From Clostridiales bacterium (GTDB lineage: Bacteria > Bacillota > Clostridia > Oscillospirales > Oscillospiraceae), in contig JAQXKZ010000025.1 in assembly GCA_029010715.1 (NCBI GenBank), positions 1-64,000 of the forward strand: 64,000 nt of DNA, read 5' to 3'. A model generated the notes under the pieces. That model saw nothing but the letters and a program-made list of their open reading frames with translations. It searched no databases and was not told where the DNA came from. The position numbers and the translations under genes are program-made. Numbering within the stretch: position 1 is the stretch's first letter; each line of letters opens with the position of its first letter. Shown here piece by piece: positions 42,981 through 52,152 of this stretch.

Positions 42981-44078
42981 TCACAGCCCTAGTCCCCTGG
43001 AAATAAGCGTAATAAAATCCTGCACATTGGTGACTATGGTCGTCGCCGACAGGCTGCCGCGGTCAAGCAGCTTGTTTACCACGAACTCGTCCGCATCCAC
43101 GGTGTACAGATACACCGGCCTTATGCTTCCGTCCGGCAGCACACGGAAGGACGGCGTCATATTTCCCGCCGCGATCGTGTGCAGCATGGTCGCGAGGCAT
43201 ATGAGCGTGGTCGCGCTGCGTATCATATCCCTCATCGCTCCGGCGGCCTCGTATGCGTTTGCGTACACCTCCGGCAGCGGTCCGTCGTCGCGTATTGAAC
43301 CTGCCAGAACGAACGGCACCCCGCTTTTGACACAGCTGTACATTATTCCGTTGTCGATCCCGTAGTCCTCAATGAACTGCGGGATCGATCCGCTTTTTCT
43401 GACCTTGTTTATCACGTCGAGATGGTTATAGTGGCCGTTCGGCTGCGACCTCTGCGTGTAAATATCCTGTCCCAGCGCGGTGTGCAGCAATGCGCCCTCC
43501 AGATCGTGGGTCGCAAGCGCGTTCCCCGCCAGCAGTCCCTGGGCATATCCGTTCTCTATCAGGGCCTGCATTGCCTTTCTTGCGTCATAATCAAAGGCAA
43601 AAGCCGGTCCCATGACCCATACGACTTTTCCGCCGTGCTCCTTCTCATAACGCAGCAGCTCCATGAGCCTGTCATAGTCACGCGCGTATGATGTCTCGCG
43701 GCTCCTCCCCCGTCGGAATGTGAAGCGGTCCACGGCTGCTTCGCCGCTCTGAGCAAAGCCTCCGCAGTGCATGTATATGCCCTCCTCGCAGTTCTCTGTC
43801 CGCCCGAGTATTACCCTGTCCCCTTTTTTCAGGTTCCGGTTCTCCACCACTTTCAGACTTCCGTCACCGCATATAACCACGCTGGAGTCCATACGGCTCT
43901 CCTCCGCCAGGATCCACTTGCCTTCTATCTTGAAGTATTCCGGGTACATGGAGGTGCTGTGAAAGTATTCCGGTGCCACACCGTCGATCTCCACGGTTTC
44001 ATAACCGGCGTCCGGGGCATTCACAAATTTCGGAAGGCTGAAATCAGGACCGTGATATTCAGGCATTACAAATGACAT
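42981..44078 (-). CDS. LOR/SDH-domain protein, TIGR00300-like (ornithine cyclodeaminase-type)
   Basis: The C-terminal two thirds (about residues 150-355) contain GYAQGLLAGNALATHDLEGA, then NGHYNHLDVINKVRKSGSIP and the IRSATTLICLATMLHTIAAGNMTPSF stretch. These match the family labelled TIGR00300 or LOR/SDH, related to the cyclodeaminase half of arginine dihydrolase AgrE/ArgZ. Known members release ammonia from ornithine to give proline with NAD, but annotation in this family is uneven. The ATG at 44078 has GGGAGAG upstream. It has 365 residues, cytoplasmic. It stands alone between convergent and divergent neighbours. Confidence 0.7.
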   Translation of the reverse strand: MSFVMPEYHGPDFSLPKFVNAPDAGYETVEIDGVAPEYFHSTSMYPEYFKIEGKWILAEESRMDSSVVICGDGSLKVVENRNLKKGDRVILGRTENCEEGIYMHCGGFAQSGEAAVDRFTFRRGRSRETSYARDYDRLMELLRYEKEHGGKVVWVMGPAFAFDYDARKAMQALIENGYAQGLLAGNALATHDLEGALLHTALGQDIYTQRSQPNGHYNHLDVINKVRKSGSIPQFIEDYGIDNGIMYSCVKSGVPFVLAGSIRDDGPLPEVYANAYEAAGAMRDMIRSATTLICLATMLHTIAAGNMTPSFRVLPDGSIRPVYLYTVDADEFVVNKLLDRGSLSATTIVTNVQDFITLISRGLGL

Positions 44079-44261
44079 TATTCTCTCTCCCAAACCGCAC
44101 AGATTAAACTTTTATCACGATTATAGCATCCGTCCTCCGCGCTGTCAAAGCACTTCTGCAGGCCGGTGAAATAAGCATACAGTGGAAATTTTCCGGAGCA
44201 CGTGATAAAATACAGTATTACAGATAAGCTTAATCACATCATACGGAAACGGAGGCGGCGC

Positions 44262-45014
44262 ATGAAACTGTCATTAAGAAAGATCCTGCTGTATATTCTT
44301 CTGTTTCTTCTTCTCGTTTTCATCGCTTTCACCACATACTACTGCATCAAAGGCTACAGCATGTACCGGTATGCCGTTGAGCAGATTCCGATCTCCCGGA
44401 TCATGGACGATATACGCAGCCGCGAGCACTTCGTAAGCTATTACGAGCTGCCGGAGATCTACATCAATGCCGTAATATCCGCCGAGGACCAACGCTTTGA
44501 CAGCCACCACGGCATAGACATCCCCGCGATCGGGCGCGCCATATGGATAGACATCAAAACCATGTCTTTCGCCGAGGGCGGCAGCACAATATCCCAGCAG
44601 CTCGTGAAAAACGAGCTGTTCACACAGCGCAAGCATATCGAACGGAAATTTGCCGAGGTATTCGCTGCCCTCGCACTGGAGCGGGAATACAGCAAGGAAG
44701 AAATATTCGAGATGTACGTCAACTCCATATATTTCGGCAGCGGCTTCTACGGCATTTATGACGCCTCCGAGGGCTTCTTCGGCAAGCCGCCCTGTGAACT
44801 GAGCGACTGCGAAGCCGTCATGCTCGCCGGGCTTCCGAACGCTCCGTCGGTCTACTCCCCCGACGTCAGTCCCGAGCTTGCCATGCAGCGCATGTCTGTA
44901 GTCCTCGACAGAATGGTCCAGTACGGAGTGCTCACCGAGCAGGAGTCAGACAGGATAGAAGCTGACGCCGGGAATATGACCATCATCCATCATGCTATCC
45001 CCGCGGCGGGCTGA
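44262..45014 (+). CDS. Monofunctional peptidoglycan glycosyltransferase (GT51)
   Basis: One N-terminal membrane helix (about 8-30) is followed by the GT51 domain that polymerises lipid II: AEDQRFDSHHGID (catalytic Glu in motif I), GGSTISQQLVKN (motif II), ERKFAEVFAALALEREYSKE with the second catalytic Glu region, and IYFGSGFYGIYDASEGFFGK. There is no penicillin-binding transpeptidase domain, so it is a monofunctional MtgA/SgtB-like enzyme of 250 residues. The ATG at 44262 has GGAGG about 8 bases upstream; the GTG at 44202 lacks one. It would extend glycan strands at the outer face of the membrane. Confidence 0.92.
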   Translation: MKLSLRKILLYILLFLLLVFIAFTTYYCIKGYSMYRYAVEQIPISRIMDDIRSREHFVSYYELPEIYINAVISAEDQRFDSHHGIDIPAIGRAIWIDIKTMSFAEGGSTISQQLVKNELFTQRKHIERKFAEVFAALALEREYSKEEIFEMYVNSIYFGSGFYGIYDASEGFFGKPPCELSDCEAVMLAGLPNAPSVYSPDVSPELAMQRMSVVLDRMVQYGVLTEQESDRIEADAGNMTIIHHAIPAAG

Positions 45015-45021
45015 ATCCCCG

Positions 45022-45405
45022 TTACACCGTGATCTCTATGCGGTTGCCTTCGCCGTCCAGCACACAGCTCTCATAGTAGCCGTCGCCCGTCGTGCGCGGT
45101 CCGCTGACCACGCGGTATCCGTCCTCTCTCAGCCGCGCGGTGAGACTGTCGACCGCCTCCCTGCCGCCCACGCTGAAGGCTATGTGGGCAAAGCCCGTCC
45201 TTTTTTCGCTCTTTTCCGCGTCGTCCATATCCGGAGCCTTCATCAGCTCCAGTCTGCTCCCGCCGCTGAAGCTCAGAAAATATGAGCGGAAACCCGTTTT
45301 GGTATTGTGATATCCGTCATTGGAAACCGCTCCGAAATATTTCTTAAAGAACTCCCGCTCGCTTTCCGGATCGTTTACATACATTGCGGCGTGCTCTATC
45401 GTCAT
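45022..45405 (-). CDS. VOC-family protein (glyoxalase-like)
   Basis: The 127-residue protein begins MTIEHAAMYVNDPESEREFFKKYFG and ends VLDGEGNRIEITV, the paired beta-alpha-beta-beta-beta modules of the vicinal oxygen chelate fold. Candidate metal ligands are His5, Glu53 in RLELM, His74 in FAHIAF and Glu124 in RIEI. AAAGGAGA precedes the ATG at 45405. The longer upstream frame is unsupported. It could be a lyase, a dioxygenase-like enzyme or a resistance protein; substrate unknown. It overlaps no neighbour and is convergent with the transglycosylase. Confidence 0.85.
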   Translation of the reverse strand: MTIEHAAMYVNDPESEREFFKKYFGAVSNDGYHNTKTGFRSYFLSFSGGSRLELMKAPDMDDAEKSEKRTGFAHIAFSVGGREAVDSLTARLREDGYRVVSGPRTTGDGYYESCVLDGEGNRIEITV

Positions 45406-45484
45406 GCCTGTCTCCTTTCTCTCCCCCGCACGGATTTTCTGGGCATCCTGACAGCCGCACCGCCGAAAAACGGAGGAATATACA

Positions 45485-45733
45485 ATGAGAGAATTAAAAC
45501 TTAAACGCGTATACCGCCATTTCAAGGGCGATTACTATCTTGTAGAGGATCTTGCCCACGATTCCGAGACCGGCAGAGCCTATGTCGTATACCGCAAGCT
45601 TTACGGTGACGGCGGGCTCTGGATACGCCCGCTGGATATGTTTCTCGGCGAAGTGGACAAGGTAAAATATCCTGACGCTTCCCAGACCTACCGCTTTGAG
45701 CTGCAGGAGATAGACAGCGTCGCCGGACATTGA
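45485..45733 (+). CDS. DUF1653 domain protein
   Basis: The 82-residue protein RVYRHFKGDYYLVEDLAHDSETGRAYVVYRKLYGDGGLWIRPLDMF carries the DUF1653 pattern (YRHFKG...A.HSET...VVY..LYG....W.RP..MF) over nearly its whole length. GGAGG lies about 8 bases before the ATG. The family is widespread and its function is unknown. It is a short, probably single-domain cytoplasmic protein in a run of small genes. Confidence 0.88.
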   Translation: MRELKLKRVYRHFKGDYYLVEDLAHDSETGRAYVVYRKLYGDGGLWIRPLDMFLGEVDKVKYPDASQTYRFELQEIDSVAGH

Positions 45734-45824
45734 GCCACCACCGGCGCAGCCGGCTCACTGTACTGAATATCGGACAGTTTTTGTTTTATACTACAGACAT
45801 AAAGCAAAAAAGGAGCTGACTGAT

Positions 45825-45926
45825 ATGAAGGGTTACAACGTCAGATACGGATACATGGGACTGGTGGACGGAAAGTACCGCCTGTTCGCCTCCGAAGCGG
45901 ACTATATGGACTATATTGAGGCCTGA
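45825..45926 (+). CDS. Small protein, 33 residues
   Basis: ATG at 45825 is preceded by AAAGGAG nine bases upstream and opens 33 codons ending with TGA at 45926. The product starts MKGYNVRYGYMGLVDGKYRL and ends FASEADYMDYIEA, a pattern of aromatic residues, a GLVDG turn and an acidic tail that I have seen in other very short Firmicutes proteins. The good ribosome site and compact, protein-like sequence argue that it is real. Function is unknown. Confidence 0.65.
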   Translation: MKGYNVRYGYMGLVDGKYRLFASEADYMDYIEA

Positions 45927-45934
45927 ACCTCCGG

Positions 45935-46519
45935 TCAGATATACCGGTAAAACAGTCCGTGCCTTGTGCAGTACCACAAAAGCGTCCCGTGCGCGAAAAA
46001 CGGCAGCGTCGTGTCCAGTCCCCACTCAGGGTACAGTTTTCTTATCGTGAGCATGTCTCCGGTCAGAAAGGCCACAAATGAGATATAATGCTCCCTGCTC
46101 ATTTCGTGCTCCGACGAGATATACCACTCTCCGCCGCTGTTTGAAACCTTCAGCTGCTCGCCGCTGTCCGCTTTCTGCGCTGTCACTGCCTTCAGTTTTT
46201 TGCCGCAGCAGCTTATTTCTGCGTCGTCCGTGGAAAACAGCAGGTTGCCGCAGCAGGGGCAGATATAAAACCTCGCCTTTTTCAAATTTCCGTTCGTCAT
46301 CTGATTCTCCTCCATATCCCCCCGGAGCAGGGCTTCCGTGTCGGCTCCAAGGATTTTTGACAGTACAGGGAGGACAGATATGTCCGGTGCGCCGCAGCCG
46401 CGCTCCCACTTGGAGACGGCCTTGTCGCTGACGCCGATGCTTTCGGCAAGCTCCAGCTGCGTCATGCCCTTTTCCAGCCGCAGCGAACGTATAAGTTTTC
46501 CGGTTTTTGTCTGATCCAT
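45935..46519 (-). CDS. XRE regulator fused to desulfoferrodoxin-like domains
   Basis: Residues 7-62 are a Cro/C1 helix-turn-helix (TQLELAESIGVSDKAVSKWERG). Residues 84-110 match the desulforedoxin iron site, C87-P-C-C90 with C104-C105. Residues 133-194 resemble the superoxide-reductase domain: H138 in EHEM, H144 in REHYI, C184 and H187 in YCTRHG match iron ligands. The first histidine ligand of true enzymes is not seen, so this may sense oxidants or iron rather than catalyse. GGAGG precedes the ATG at 46519. Its target genes are unknown; the nearby divergent gene at 46674 is a candidate. Confidence 0.82.
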   Translation of the reverse strand: MDQTKTGKLIRSLRLEKGMTQLELAESIGVSDKAVSKWERGCGAPDISVLPVLSKILGADTEALLRGDMEENQMTNGNLKKARFYICPCCGNLLFSTDDAEISCCGKKLKAVTAQKADSGEQLKVSNSGGEWYISSEHEMSREHYISFVAFLTGDMLTIRKLYPEWGLDTTLPFFAHGTLLWYCTRHGLFYRYI

Positions 46520-46608
46520 AAGTACACCTCCCGAGGGCTATTCTAGAAAAGATCGGAGCGCTTTTCAATGAACGCTCCGTAGAGTCAGGCTGCGCAGATT
46601 TTTGGCAG

Positions 46609-46637
46609 TTGCCAAGCGTGTGCGCGCATGGTAGAAT
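46609..46637 (+). promoter_or_regulatory. SigA-type promoter of the 111-residue gene
   Basis: TTGCCA (46609-46614), a 17-base spacer and TAGAAT (46632-46637), 37 bases before the ATG. It lies between this gene and the divergent redox-type XRE regulator. Confidence 0.6.
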
Positions 46638-46673
46638 ACCGGCAACAGCAAAACACAGCCATGTAAAGGAGAC

Positions 46674-47009
46674 ATGTTTGTTATGATAGAACCGAACGAC
46701 GTAATGAAGGTCGACGACGAGCACTGGGAAGAATTTAAAAAGGAAGCCGTTAAGGATGAGCTGTACTACAACGGCCCCGGCGATATTCTGGACACTCCGG
46801 AGGGGCGTGCCAGGTTCTGCCGTCTCAATGAGTCAAGCGTATTCAGGAAGCCTGACCCTGAGTTTCCCAACAGCAAGATCTGGGTATTTAATCTCAAGGG
46901 GCAGGGCATGGTAATTAAAAAAAGAAGCCGCGTAGACCCGACCCTCATGGAGGACATCGAATACAACGCGGAGGGTATAGAGGTCAGCAAGTCCTATGAG
47001 CCCGCATAA
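46674..47009 (+). CDS. Hypothetical acidic protein, 111 residues
   Basis: I do not recognise the family. AAAGGAG lies only two bases before the ATG at 46674 and eleven before another ATG at 46683, so the start is uncertain by three residues. The product is hydrophilic, with no signal peptide or membrane helix, and includes IWVFNLKGQGMVIKKRSRVD in the middle. It has its own promoter and terminator (47091-47149). It is divergent from the XRE-desulfoferrodoxin regulator, which may control it. Confidence 0.65.
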   Translation: MFVMIEPNDVMKVDDEHWEEFKKEAVKDELYYNGPGDILDTPEGRARFCRLNESSVFRKPDPEFPNSKIWVFNLKGQGMVIKKRSRVDPTLMEDIEYNAEGIEVSKSYEPA

Positions 47010-47090
47010 CCGCGTCTGAATAACGCCATAAGGTCATGCCGCACCGCGAGCGGCGGTGTTATTCTTCGGTTCAAGGCGGTCGGAACATAT

Positions 47091-47149
47091 AAAAGCACCG
47101 TATGGTTACAGTATGCTTTGCAGCGCAAGTTTTTCCATACGGTGCTTTT
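47091..47149. terminator. Bidirectional terminator with a long loop
   Basis: AAAAGCACCGTATGG (47091-47105) and its complement (47135-47149) pair perfectly. The 29-base loop itself can fold. It serves both convergent genes. Confidence 0.8.
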
Positions 47150-47153
47150 CTGT

Positions 47154-47846
47154 TTATTCAGCTGCCGGTTTCTCCGTGGTCTTTCCGGAAAGAGCGGCGA
47201 AGTAATCGTAAACCTTATCCGATGCGTAGATTTTTACGGATAGGCGCTGCGCCCACTTATTGACCACACGTCCGGTTTGGGCGCTGCTGCTGAAATCGCA
47301 CGGATAGCAGTGCCACCTGACGTCGCAGCGCTCACCGTTATCCAAGCTAAGCTCCCAGACGAGATTATCCACAGCCCCCATGGTCTCAAGATTCTGCGTG
47401 ATGATCCGGTCAGGCCCGGTCTTTTTAGAAAGAGCCGCGGTAAGCCGCCCTTCATCCATGCTCCAGAGCAGCTCCGTCAGGCGCAGCTGCTTTTGCCAAC
47501 AGTCCCAGTCCGGTTCCGGCTTTTCGGTCTGTACCGTACCCTCAAAGCTAATGAGCAGATAGTCTCCGCCGGCTGCGTTGCCGCTGCTGACGATGGCACG
47601 GAGGGGATTTCCTTCGCCGCCTGGGTACGTCATGTCAGCATCGCGCAGGACGTGGCTTCGTTGATTCTCCGAATACGCCTGGCTTTCATCCGGGGACAGC
47701 TCCCACGAAAGCTTCATCTGTCCGACGGCAGCCAAGACCTCGTCATCGGTAAGCGGAAAGCTGACAGGTCTCACCGCTTCTCCGCCGCAGCCAAAGAGTG
47801 CGCATATGACTGCAATTGTCAGGTAAAAGCACAATATGCGTTTCAT
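47154..47846 (-). CDS. Hypothetical lipoprotein, 230 residues
   Basis: The N-terminus MKRILCFYLTIAVICALFGC is a lipoprotein signal with lipobox LFGC (Cys20). The remaining 210 residues are soluble and unfamiliar, with LISFEGTVQTEKPEPDWDCW and a WHCYPCDFSS Cys pair. It would be anchored to the outer face of the membrane. It is the last gene before the terminator at 47091-47149, and the HerA-like gene lies upstream in the same direction, 70 bases away. No function can be proposed. Confidence 0.75.
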   Translation of the reverse strand: MKRILCFYLTIAVICALFGCGGEAVRPVSFPLTDDEVLAAVGQMKLSWELSPDESQAYSENQRSHVLRDADMTYPGGEGNPLRAIVSSGNAAGGDYLLISFEGTVQTEKPEPDWDCWQKQLRLTELLWSMDEGRLTAALSKKTGPDRIITQNLETMGAVDNLVWELSLDNGERCDVRWHCYPCDFSSSAQTGRVVNKWAQRLSVKIYASDKVYDYFAALSGKTTEKPAAE

Positions 47847-47915
47847 CTGTCATATCCTTTCGTTTTCTCTTTCAAGCTTATCCGGAATAAGGACGGTGTG
47901 CAGTATAGTATTTAT

Positions 47916-49544
47916 TTACTTTTTATTTCCGAAAAGTCCGCGGACTATGGAGTTTGAGCCGGAGCGCATAACGGAACTCAGCGCGTTTCTCGCCGCGCGC
48001 TTGGCAATTGTCTTGCTGCTGGTGGTTTTTCCGCCCGTAAGCGAATTAATAATGTTTGTGCTGAGAGAGCTTGCTACAGAGGATGCTGCGTTGGTCGCGG
48101 CGCGCCGGACTACCTTTGTTCTCTCTGCCGCCTGCTTCTCGCGCGCTTTTTCGGCCGCCTTCTCTTCTTTCAGGCGCTGCCGCTCCGCCTCTTTTTCCTC
48201 TTTGGCGCGCTGCTTTTCTTCTGCGGCGGCCGCCGCGGCCTCCTCACGCTGCTTTGCAAGCTCCTCGTTGGCGCGTGTCAGCAACTCGTAGGCCGACTCC
48301 CTGTCGACCGCCTCGCGGTACTTGACGTCAAACTCGTCGGTCACTATAAGGCTCTGCACGGTCTCTTCATCCGCCGGCCCCATAAGGCTCTGCGGCGGGA
48401 GTATGCCCGCGCGTTCAACGACGCAGGGTATACCCTCCTCATCAAGGAAGCTGACCAGCGCCTCTCCTACGCCGAGCTCCATGATCGCGGTCTCGGTATC
48501 GAACGCAGGATTTACCCTGAATGCCTTCGCCGCTGCGCGGACTGCCTTCTGCTCCGCCGGGGTGTAGGCACGCAGAGCATGCTGCACACGGTTGGAAAGC
48601 TGGGCAAGCACATCGTTCGGAATGTCCGACGGGCTCTGGCTGATGAAGTATACGCCGACGCCCTTGGAGCGGATGAGCTTTACGACCTGAACGATCTTCT
48701 GTACCAGCGCTTTCGGCGCGTCGGTAAAGAGAAGGTGCGCTTCGTCGAAGAAGAATATCATCCTGGGCTTCTCAAGATCGCCGACCTCAGGCAGGCGCTC
48801 GAACAGCTCGGTCAGCATCCAGAGCAGGAAAGTGGCATACACGGTCGGGCTCTGAACAAGACGCTGGCTGGACAGAATGTTGATGAAGCCTCTGCCGTCG
48901 ACATCCGTGCGCATCCAGTCTCTGATATCCAGCTCCGGCTCGCCGAAGAACAGCTCTCCACCCTCGCCCTCGAAGGCGAGCAGCGCTCGCTGTATCGCGC
49001 CTATGCTGGCGGCGGAAACATTGCCGTAGGCCGTGGTAAATTCAGCGCGGTTATCTCCGACGAACTGCAGCATGGCGCGCAGATCCTTCAGGTCCAGCAG
49101 GAGCAGGCCGTTGTCGTCGGCCACCCTGAACACAATGTTGAGTACGCCGGCCTGTATCTCGGTCAGGCTAAGCAGCCTTGCCAGCAGGGTAGGTCCCATT
49201 GAGCTTACGGTCACTCTGACCGGATGTCCCTCGTCTCCGAATATATCCCAGAAGCGTGTGGGATAGGACTTATACTTAAAGTCCTCAAGGCCGAAGCGGG
49301 CAATACGTCTCTGCATATCCTCGCTGTCTTTTCCCGGACGGCACATACCGCTGAGATCGCCCTTTATGTCCGCAAGAAACACAGGCACGCCCATATCGGA
49401 GAAAGATTCTGCCATTACCTTCATTGTTATCGTCTTGCCGGTACCTGTCGCGCCGGCTATAAGGCCGTGGCGGTTTGCCATTGACGGCTGCAGAAAAAGC
49501 GCCTTATCTGACTGGGCAAGCATGATTTTCTTGTCAGTGTACAT
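47916..49544 (-). CDS. HerA-like ATPase, DUF853 (YjgR) family
   Basis: The 542-residue protein has Walker [19 protein letters not shown] (near residue 35) and Walker [13 protein letters not shown], plus [22 protein letters not shown] and [19 protein letters not shown], which define DUF853, the YjgR branch of the HerA/FtsK superfamily. Residues 430-490 are a long Glu/Lys/Ala coiled coil, and the C-terminus is Ser/Ala/Arg-rich with a [14 protein letters not shown] end. The ATG at 49544 has AAGGGG upstream; the frame before it is unsupported. The cellular role of the family is not established. Its promoter lies at 49592-49620. Confidence 0.92.
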   Translation of the reverse strand: MYTDKKIMLAQSDKALFLQPSMANRHGLIAGATGTGKTITMKVMAESFSDMGVPVFLADIKGDLSGMCRPGKDSEDMQRRIARFGLEDFKYKSYPTRFWDIFGDEGHPVRVTVSSMGPTLLARLLSLTEIQAGVLNIVFRVADDNGLLLLDLKDLRAMLQFVGDNRAEFTTAYGNVSAASIGAIQRALLAFEGEGGELFFGEPELDIRDWMRTDVDGRGFINILSSQRLVQSPTVYATFLLWMLTELFERLPEVGDLEKPRMIFFFDEAHLLFTDAPKALVQKIVQVVKLIRSKGVGVYFISQSPSDIPNDVLAQLSNRVQHALRAYTPAEQKAVRAAAKAFRVNPAFDTETAIMELGVGEALVSFLDEEGIPCVVERAGILPPQSLMGPADEETVQSLIVTDEFDVKYREAVDRESAYELLTRANEELAKQREEAAAAAAEEKQRAKEEKEAERQRLKEEKAAEKAREKQAAERTKVVRRAATNAASSVASSLSTNIINSLTGGKTTSSKTIAKRAARNALSSVMRSGSNSIVRGLFGNKK

Positions 49545-49591
49545 TTTTGTATTCCCCTTTTCTTGAGCTTTGTTGTGCCTTGTCTTCAATA

Positions 49592-49620
49592 ATAATAGCA
49601 TAGCATTGCACACGGTACAA
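49592..49620 (-). promoter_or_regulatory. Promoter of the HerA-like gene
   Basis: The minus strand reads TTGTAC (49620-49615), a 17-base spacer and TATTAT (49597-49592). An inverted repeat (AATACAAAA at 49619-49627 with its complement at 49637-49645) flanks the -35 side and could be an operator. Confidence 0.65.
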
Positions 49621-49800
49621 TACAAAAGTTTGCATTTTTTGTATTACAAATTTATGCCGTTCGGTCATGCTGCAAAAGCTGCATATTGAGTTTGACGGCG
49701 ATCTGTGCTATTTTAAATAATAATTAAGTGTTTATTAACTTTTTTTAACCCGCCGGATCTTATAATACAAACAGTCATATATGAGAGAGAGGACCTGCAA

Positions 49801-50616
49801 TTGAAGACCAGAGTAATTTCCGCGACTGTCCTGATAGTCATAACGCTGACATGCGTGCTCGTATCCCCCGTCACCCGCGTTCTTTATTTTGCCATTGCCG
49901 GCGGTCTGTGTGCCTATGAATTCAGCAAGAACGTCGAAAAGCTCGAGGCCCGCTGTACTCTGTGGGTAATGTTCGTCTACCTTGCAGTACAGGCTGCGCT
50001 CGTTATTATTCAGGAAGTGGCCGGTCTTTTTGACTTTGGTCTGTTCGCCTACTCGCTCCTGTTCATTTTCTGCATTTATCTCGCGCTCTTTTCCGGTGTG
50101 ATACACAAGCGCGTTGCCGGACGCGGCGCGCTCTTCACCCTCGCCGGCTTGACCTATCCCTGCGTTCTTTTCGGTATACTGATGGTCATTTCCGTCAGCC
50201 GTATCTGGGTGCCGACGCTTGTGCTCGCGTGCTTTTCCACCTGGGTGTGCGACAGCTTCGCCATGTTCGGCGGCAAATGGTTCGGCAAGCACAAGGTCGC
50301 TCCTCTCGTCAGTCCCAACAAGACCGTCGAGGGCTGCATATGCGGTGCGCTCTCTTCGATCCCTGTCGGTATAATCGTATATTTTATTTTCAGAAATCAC
50401 AGTGCCATGTCTCTTTGGCTGTGCATAAGCACGGCGCTTATTGCCTCCAGCGCGGGCCAGATCGGCGACCTCGCGGAATCGCTGCTCAAGCGTATGATCG
50501 GTGTGAAGGACTTCAGCAATCTCATACCCGGCCACGGCGGTATGTTCGACAGGGCCGACAGTCTCCTGTTCTCCATTCCCACCGCCTATATCTGTCTGTT
50601 TCTGGCTAACATCTGA
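49801..50616 (+). CDS. cdsA: Phosphatidate cytidylyltransferase CdsA
   Basis: CdsA makes CDP-diacylglycerol from phosphatidate and CTP, the entry to phospholipid head-group synthesis. The 271-residue membrane protein has about eight helices and the family blocks DSFAMFGGKWFGKHKVAPLV, SPNKTVEGCICGAL, then GDLAESLLKRMIGVKDFSNLIPGHGGMFDRADS, the CdsA signature with its metal-binding Asp residues. A TTG start at 49801 follows GAGAGAGGACC. The lipid-kinase gene follows within 35 bases, so both probably serve phosphatidate recycling. Confidence 0.94.
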   Translation: MKTRVISATVLIVITLTCVLVSPVTRVLYFAIAGGLCAYEFSKNVEKLEARCTLWVMFVYLAVQAALVIIQEVAGLFDFGLFAYSLLFIFCIYLALFSGVIHKRVAGRGALFTLAGLTYPCVLFGILMVISVSRIWVPTLVLACFSTWVCDSFAMFGGKWFGKHKVAPLVSPNKTVEGCICGALSSIPVGIIVYFIFRNHSAMSLWLCISTALIASSAGQIGDLAESLLKRMIGVKDFSNLIPGHGGMFDRADSLLFSIPTAYICLFLANI

Positions 50617-50650
50617 AATCATTTCATTGTTGTTTTATTAAGGAGCAATC

Positions 50651-51568
50651 ATGGAAGACAATTCTCTCAGCATCAAAAACCAGTACGCAAAACGCGCCCT
50701 TCTAATAATCAACCCCGTCTCCGGGAAAAAAACTATCATCAAGTACGTTCCAAACATCATACGCACGCTCATGGACGCGGGCTATCTTGTGACCACCGTT
50801 GTGACCTCCCGCAGAGGCGAGGCCGCAGACTTTACCGGCGAGCTCGGTCAGGAGTATGACCTGGTCTGCTGCACCGGCGGCGACGGCACTCTTAACGAGG
50901 TTGTGACCGGGCTTGCCAATGCAAATGCATGCATCCCTCTCGGTTACATTCCCTGTGGCAGTACCAACGACTTTGCCGCGTCGCACGGGCTGTCCGTGGA
51001 CATCCCTTCAGCCATAGACGCAATCGTGACAAAGGATATCCGGACGCTGGATATCGGCTGCTTCGGCGAGAGCTATTTCAGCTATGTTGCGGCCTTCGGG
51101 GCTTTTTCATGGCTTAGCTATACTACCGACCAGAACATGAAAAACAAGCTCGGTCACACGGCCTATATACTTGACGCTATCAAGGATGTATACAAAATAA
51201 AACCGATACATCTGAAAGTCACGGCTAATGGCGCGGAGTATGAGGACGACTATATTTTCGGCGCGGTATGCAATTCCACATCCATCGCCGGCACCATCGT
51301 CCTTCCGTCCAATGTCGTCGATACAAATGACGGCAAGCTCGAGGTTATGCTCATAAAGATGCCCAAAACCATCCTCGAACTCGATATGATAATCCGCGGC
51401 ATCTTTTCTCAGGACTATTCCTGTCCCCTTATTGACTTTTTCCAGGCCGGGGAGATTGAGATTGATAATCCGCCCGGGCTTGAATGGGCGCTTGACGGTG
51501 AGTGTAAGGTCGCCTACGATAAAGTGCTCATCTCCACCAAACGCAGCTTCCTGCACCTCAAGGGCTGA
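50651..51568 (+). CDS. dagK: Diacylglycerol kinase family lipid kinase
   Basis: The 305-residue protein has the DAGK catalytic pattern: LLIINPVSGKKTI near residue 15, CCTGGDGTLNEVVTG (nucleotide loop GGDGT, near 75), IPCGSTNDFAASHGL and LEWALDGE at the end. Bacterial DagK-type enzymes return diacylglycerol to phosphatidate, the substrate of the CdsA encoded directly upstream. The start has AAGGAGC about 7 bases before the ATG. The sequence could equally fit another lipid kinase of the YegS/BmrU group, so the substrate is inferred from context. Confidence 0.88.
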   Translation: MEDNSLSIKNQYAKRALLIINPVSGKKTIIKYVPNIIRTLMDAGYLVTTVVTSRRGEAADFTGELGQEYDLVCCTGGDGTLNEVVTGLANANACIPLGYIPCGSTNDFAASHGLSVDIPSAIDAIVTKDIRTLDIGCFGESYFSYVAAFGAFSWLSYTTDQNMKNKLGHTAYILDAIKDVYKIKPIHLKVTANGAEYEDDYIFGAVCNSTSIAGTIVLPSNVVDTNDGKLEVMLIKMPKTILELDMIIRGIFSQDYSCPLIDFFQAGEIEIDNPPGLEWALDGECKVAYDKVLISTKRSFLHLKG

Positions 51569-51583
51569 CATTAAGCTGCGGAC

Positions 51584-51625
51584 AGCAGTTGCGGCAGAGT
51601 CATTTTCGACTCTGCCGCAACTGCT
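51584..51625 (+). terminator. Terminator of cdsA-dagK
   Basis: An 18-base perfect stem (51584-51601 and 51608-51625) around ATTTTC. The downstream T content is low. Confidence 0.7.
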
Positions 51626-51660
51626 TCAGCCCGGCAAATCAGCCCGCGGGGCTTTTTGTC

Positions 51661-51694
51661 TGCGCTCAATGCGCATCAAAAAATCCTCTCCCGT
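51661..51694 (+). repeat. Dispersed repeat, copy A
   Basis: It begins TGCGCTCAATGCGCATCAAA and continues AAATCCTCTCCCGT. Copy B at 53711-53744 differs at three of 34 positions and has the same orientation. The first half can fold (TGCGC...GCGCA). Confidence 0.75.
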
Positions 51695-52152
51695 CTCCGC
51701 ACATTCTGAATATATTAATACAAAACCGCAATAAAAACAGGACAATCTTACCGGTCATAATCGTGCCATGCATCCTTGGCATCCCTGACCGCATATCTCC
51801 ACCGTGCCCTGCGGATACCGGCTCGTATCTCTTTGTCTGTTTTCTATTGCGCTCTCGTATTAAATGCCGATTCGCCCGAATATCCCGATAAATCAGCAGC
51901 TCCGGCGGCGGATTACCCAATTTCGGGCAGGACTCAGGCTCCCTCAGGCTCCATGCTGCTTACTTTACGCGCTGCTCAGCGCCGCTTCTTCGGCAGTACA
52001 GCTGAGCAGCTGGTATTATTAATCATTTATTCATACTTTTTGTGTTTACATCTGCGGCGGCGCAGTGTTATAATTTGCACTCAGCCAACCCATCAGGCCG
52101 CCGGTATAACCCGGCAGCCTGCTTTTTCTGTCAGCCGTGAATGGAGTACATA

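Larger units (their letters stand above)
51569..52152. other. Gene-free stretch with terminator and one dispersed repeat
   Basis: No ORF is supported. It holds an 18-pair terminator hairpin (51584-51625), copy A of a dispersed repeat (51661-51694) and a hydrophobic-looking but unsupported frame. I see no clear promoter for the MFS gene. Confidence 0.5.
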
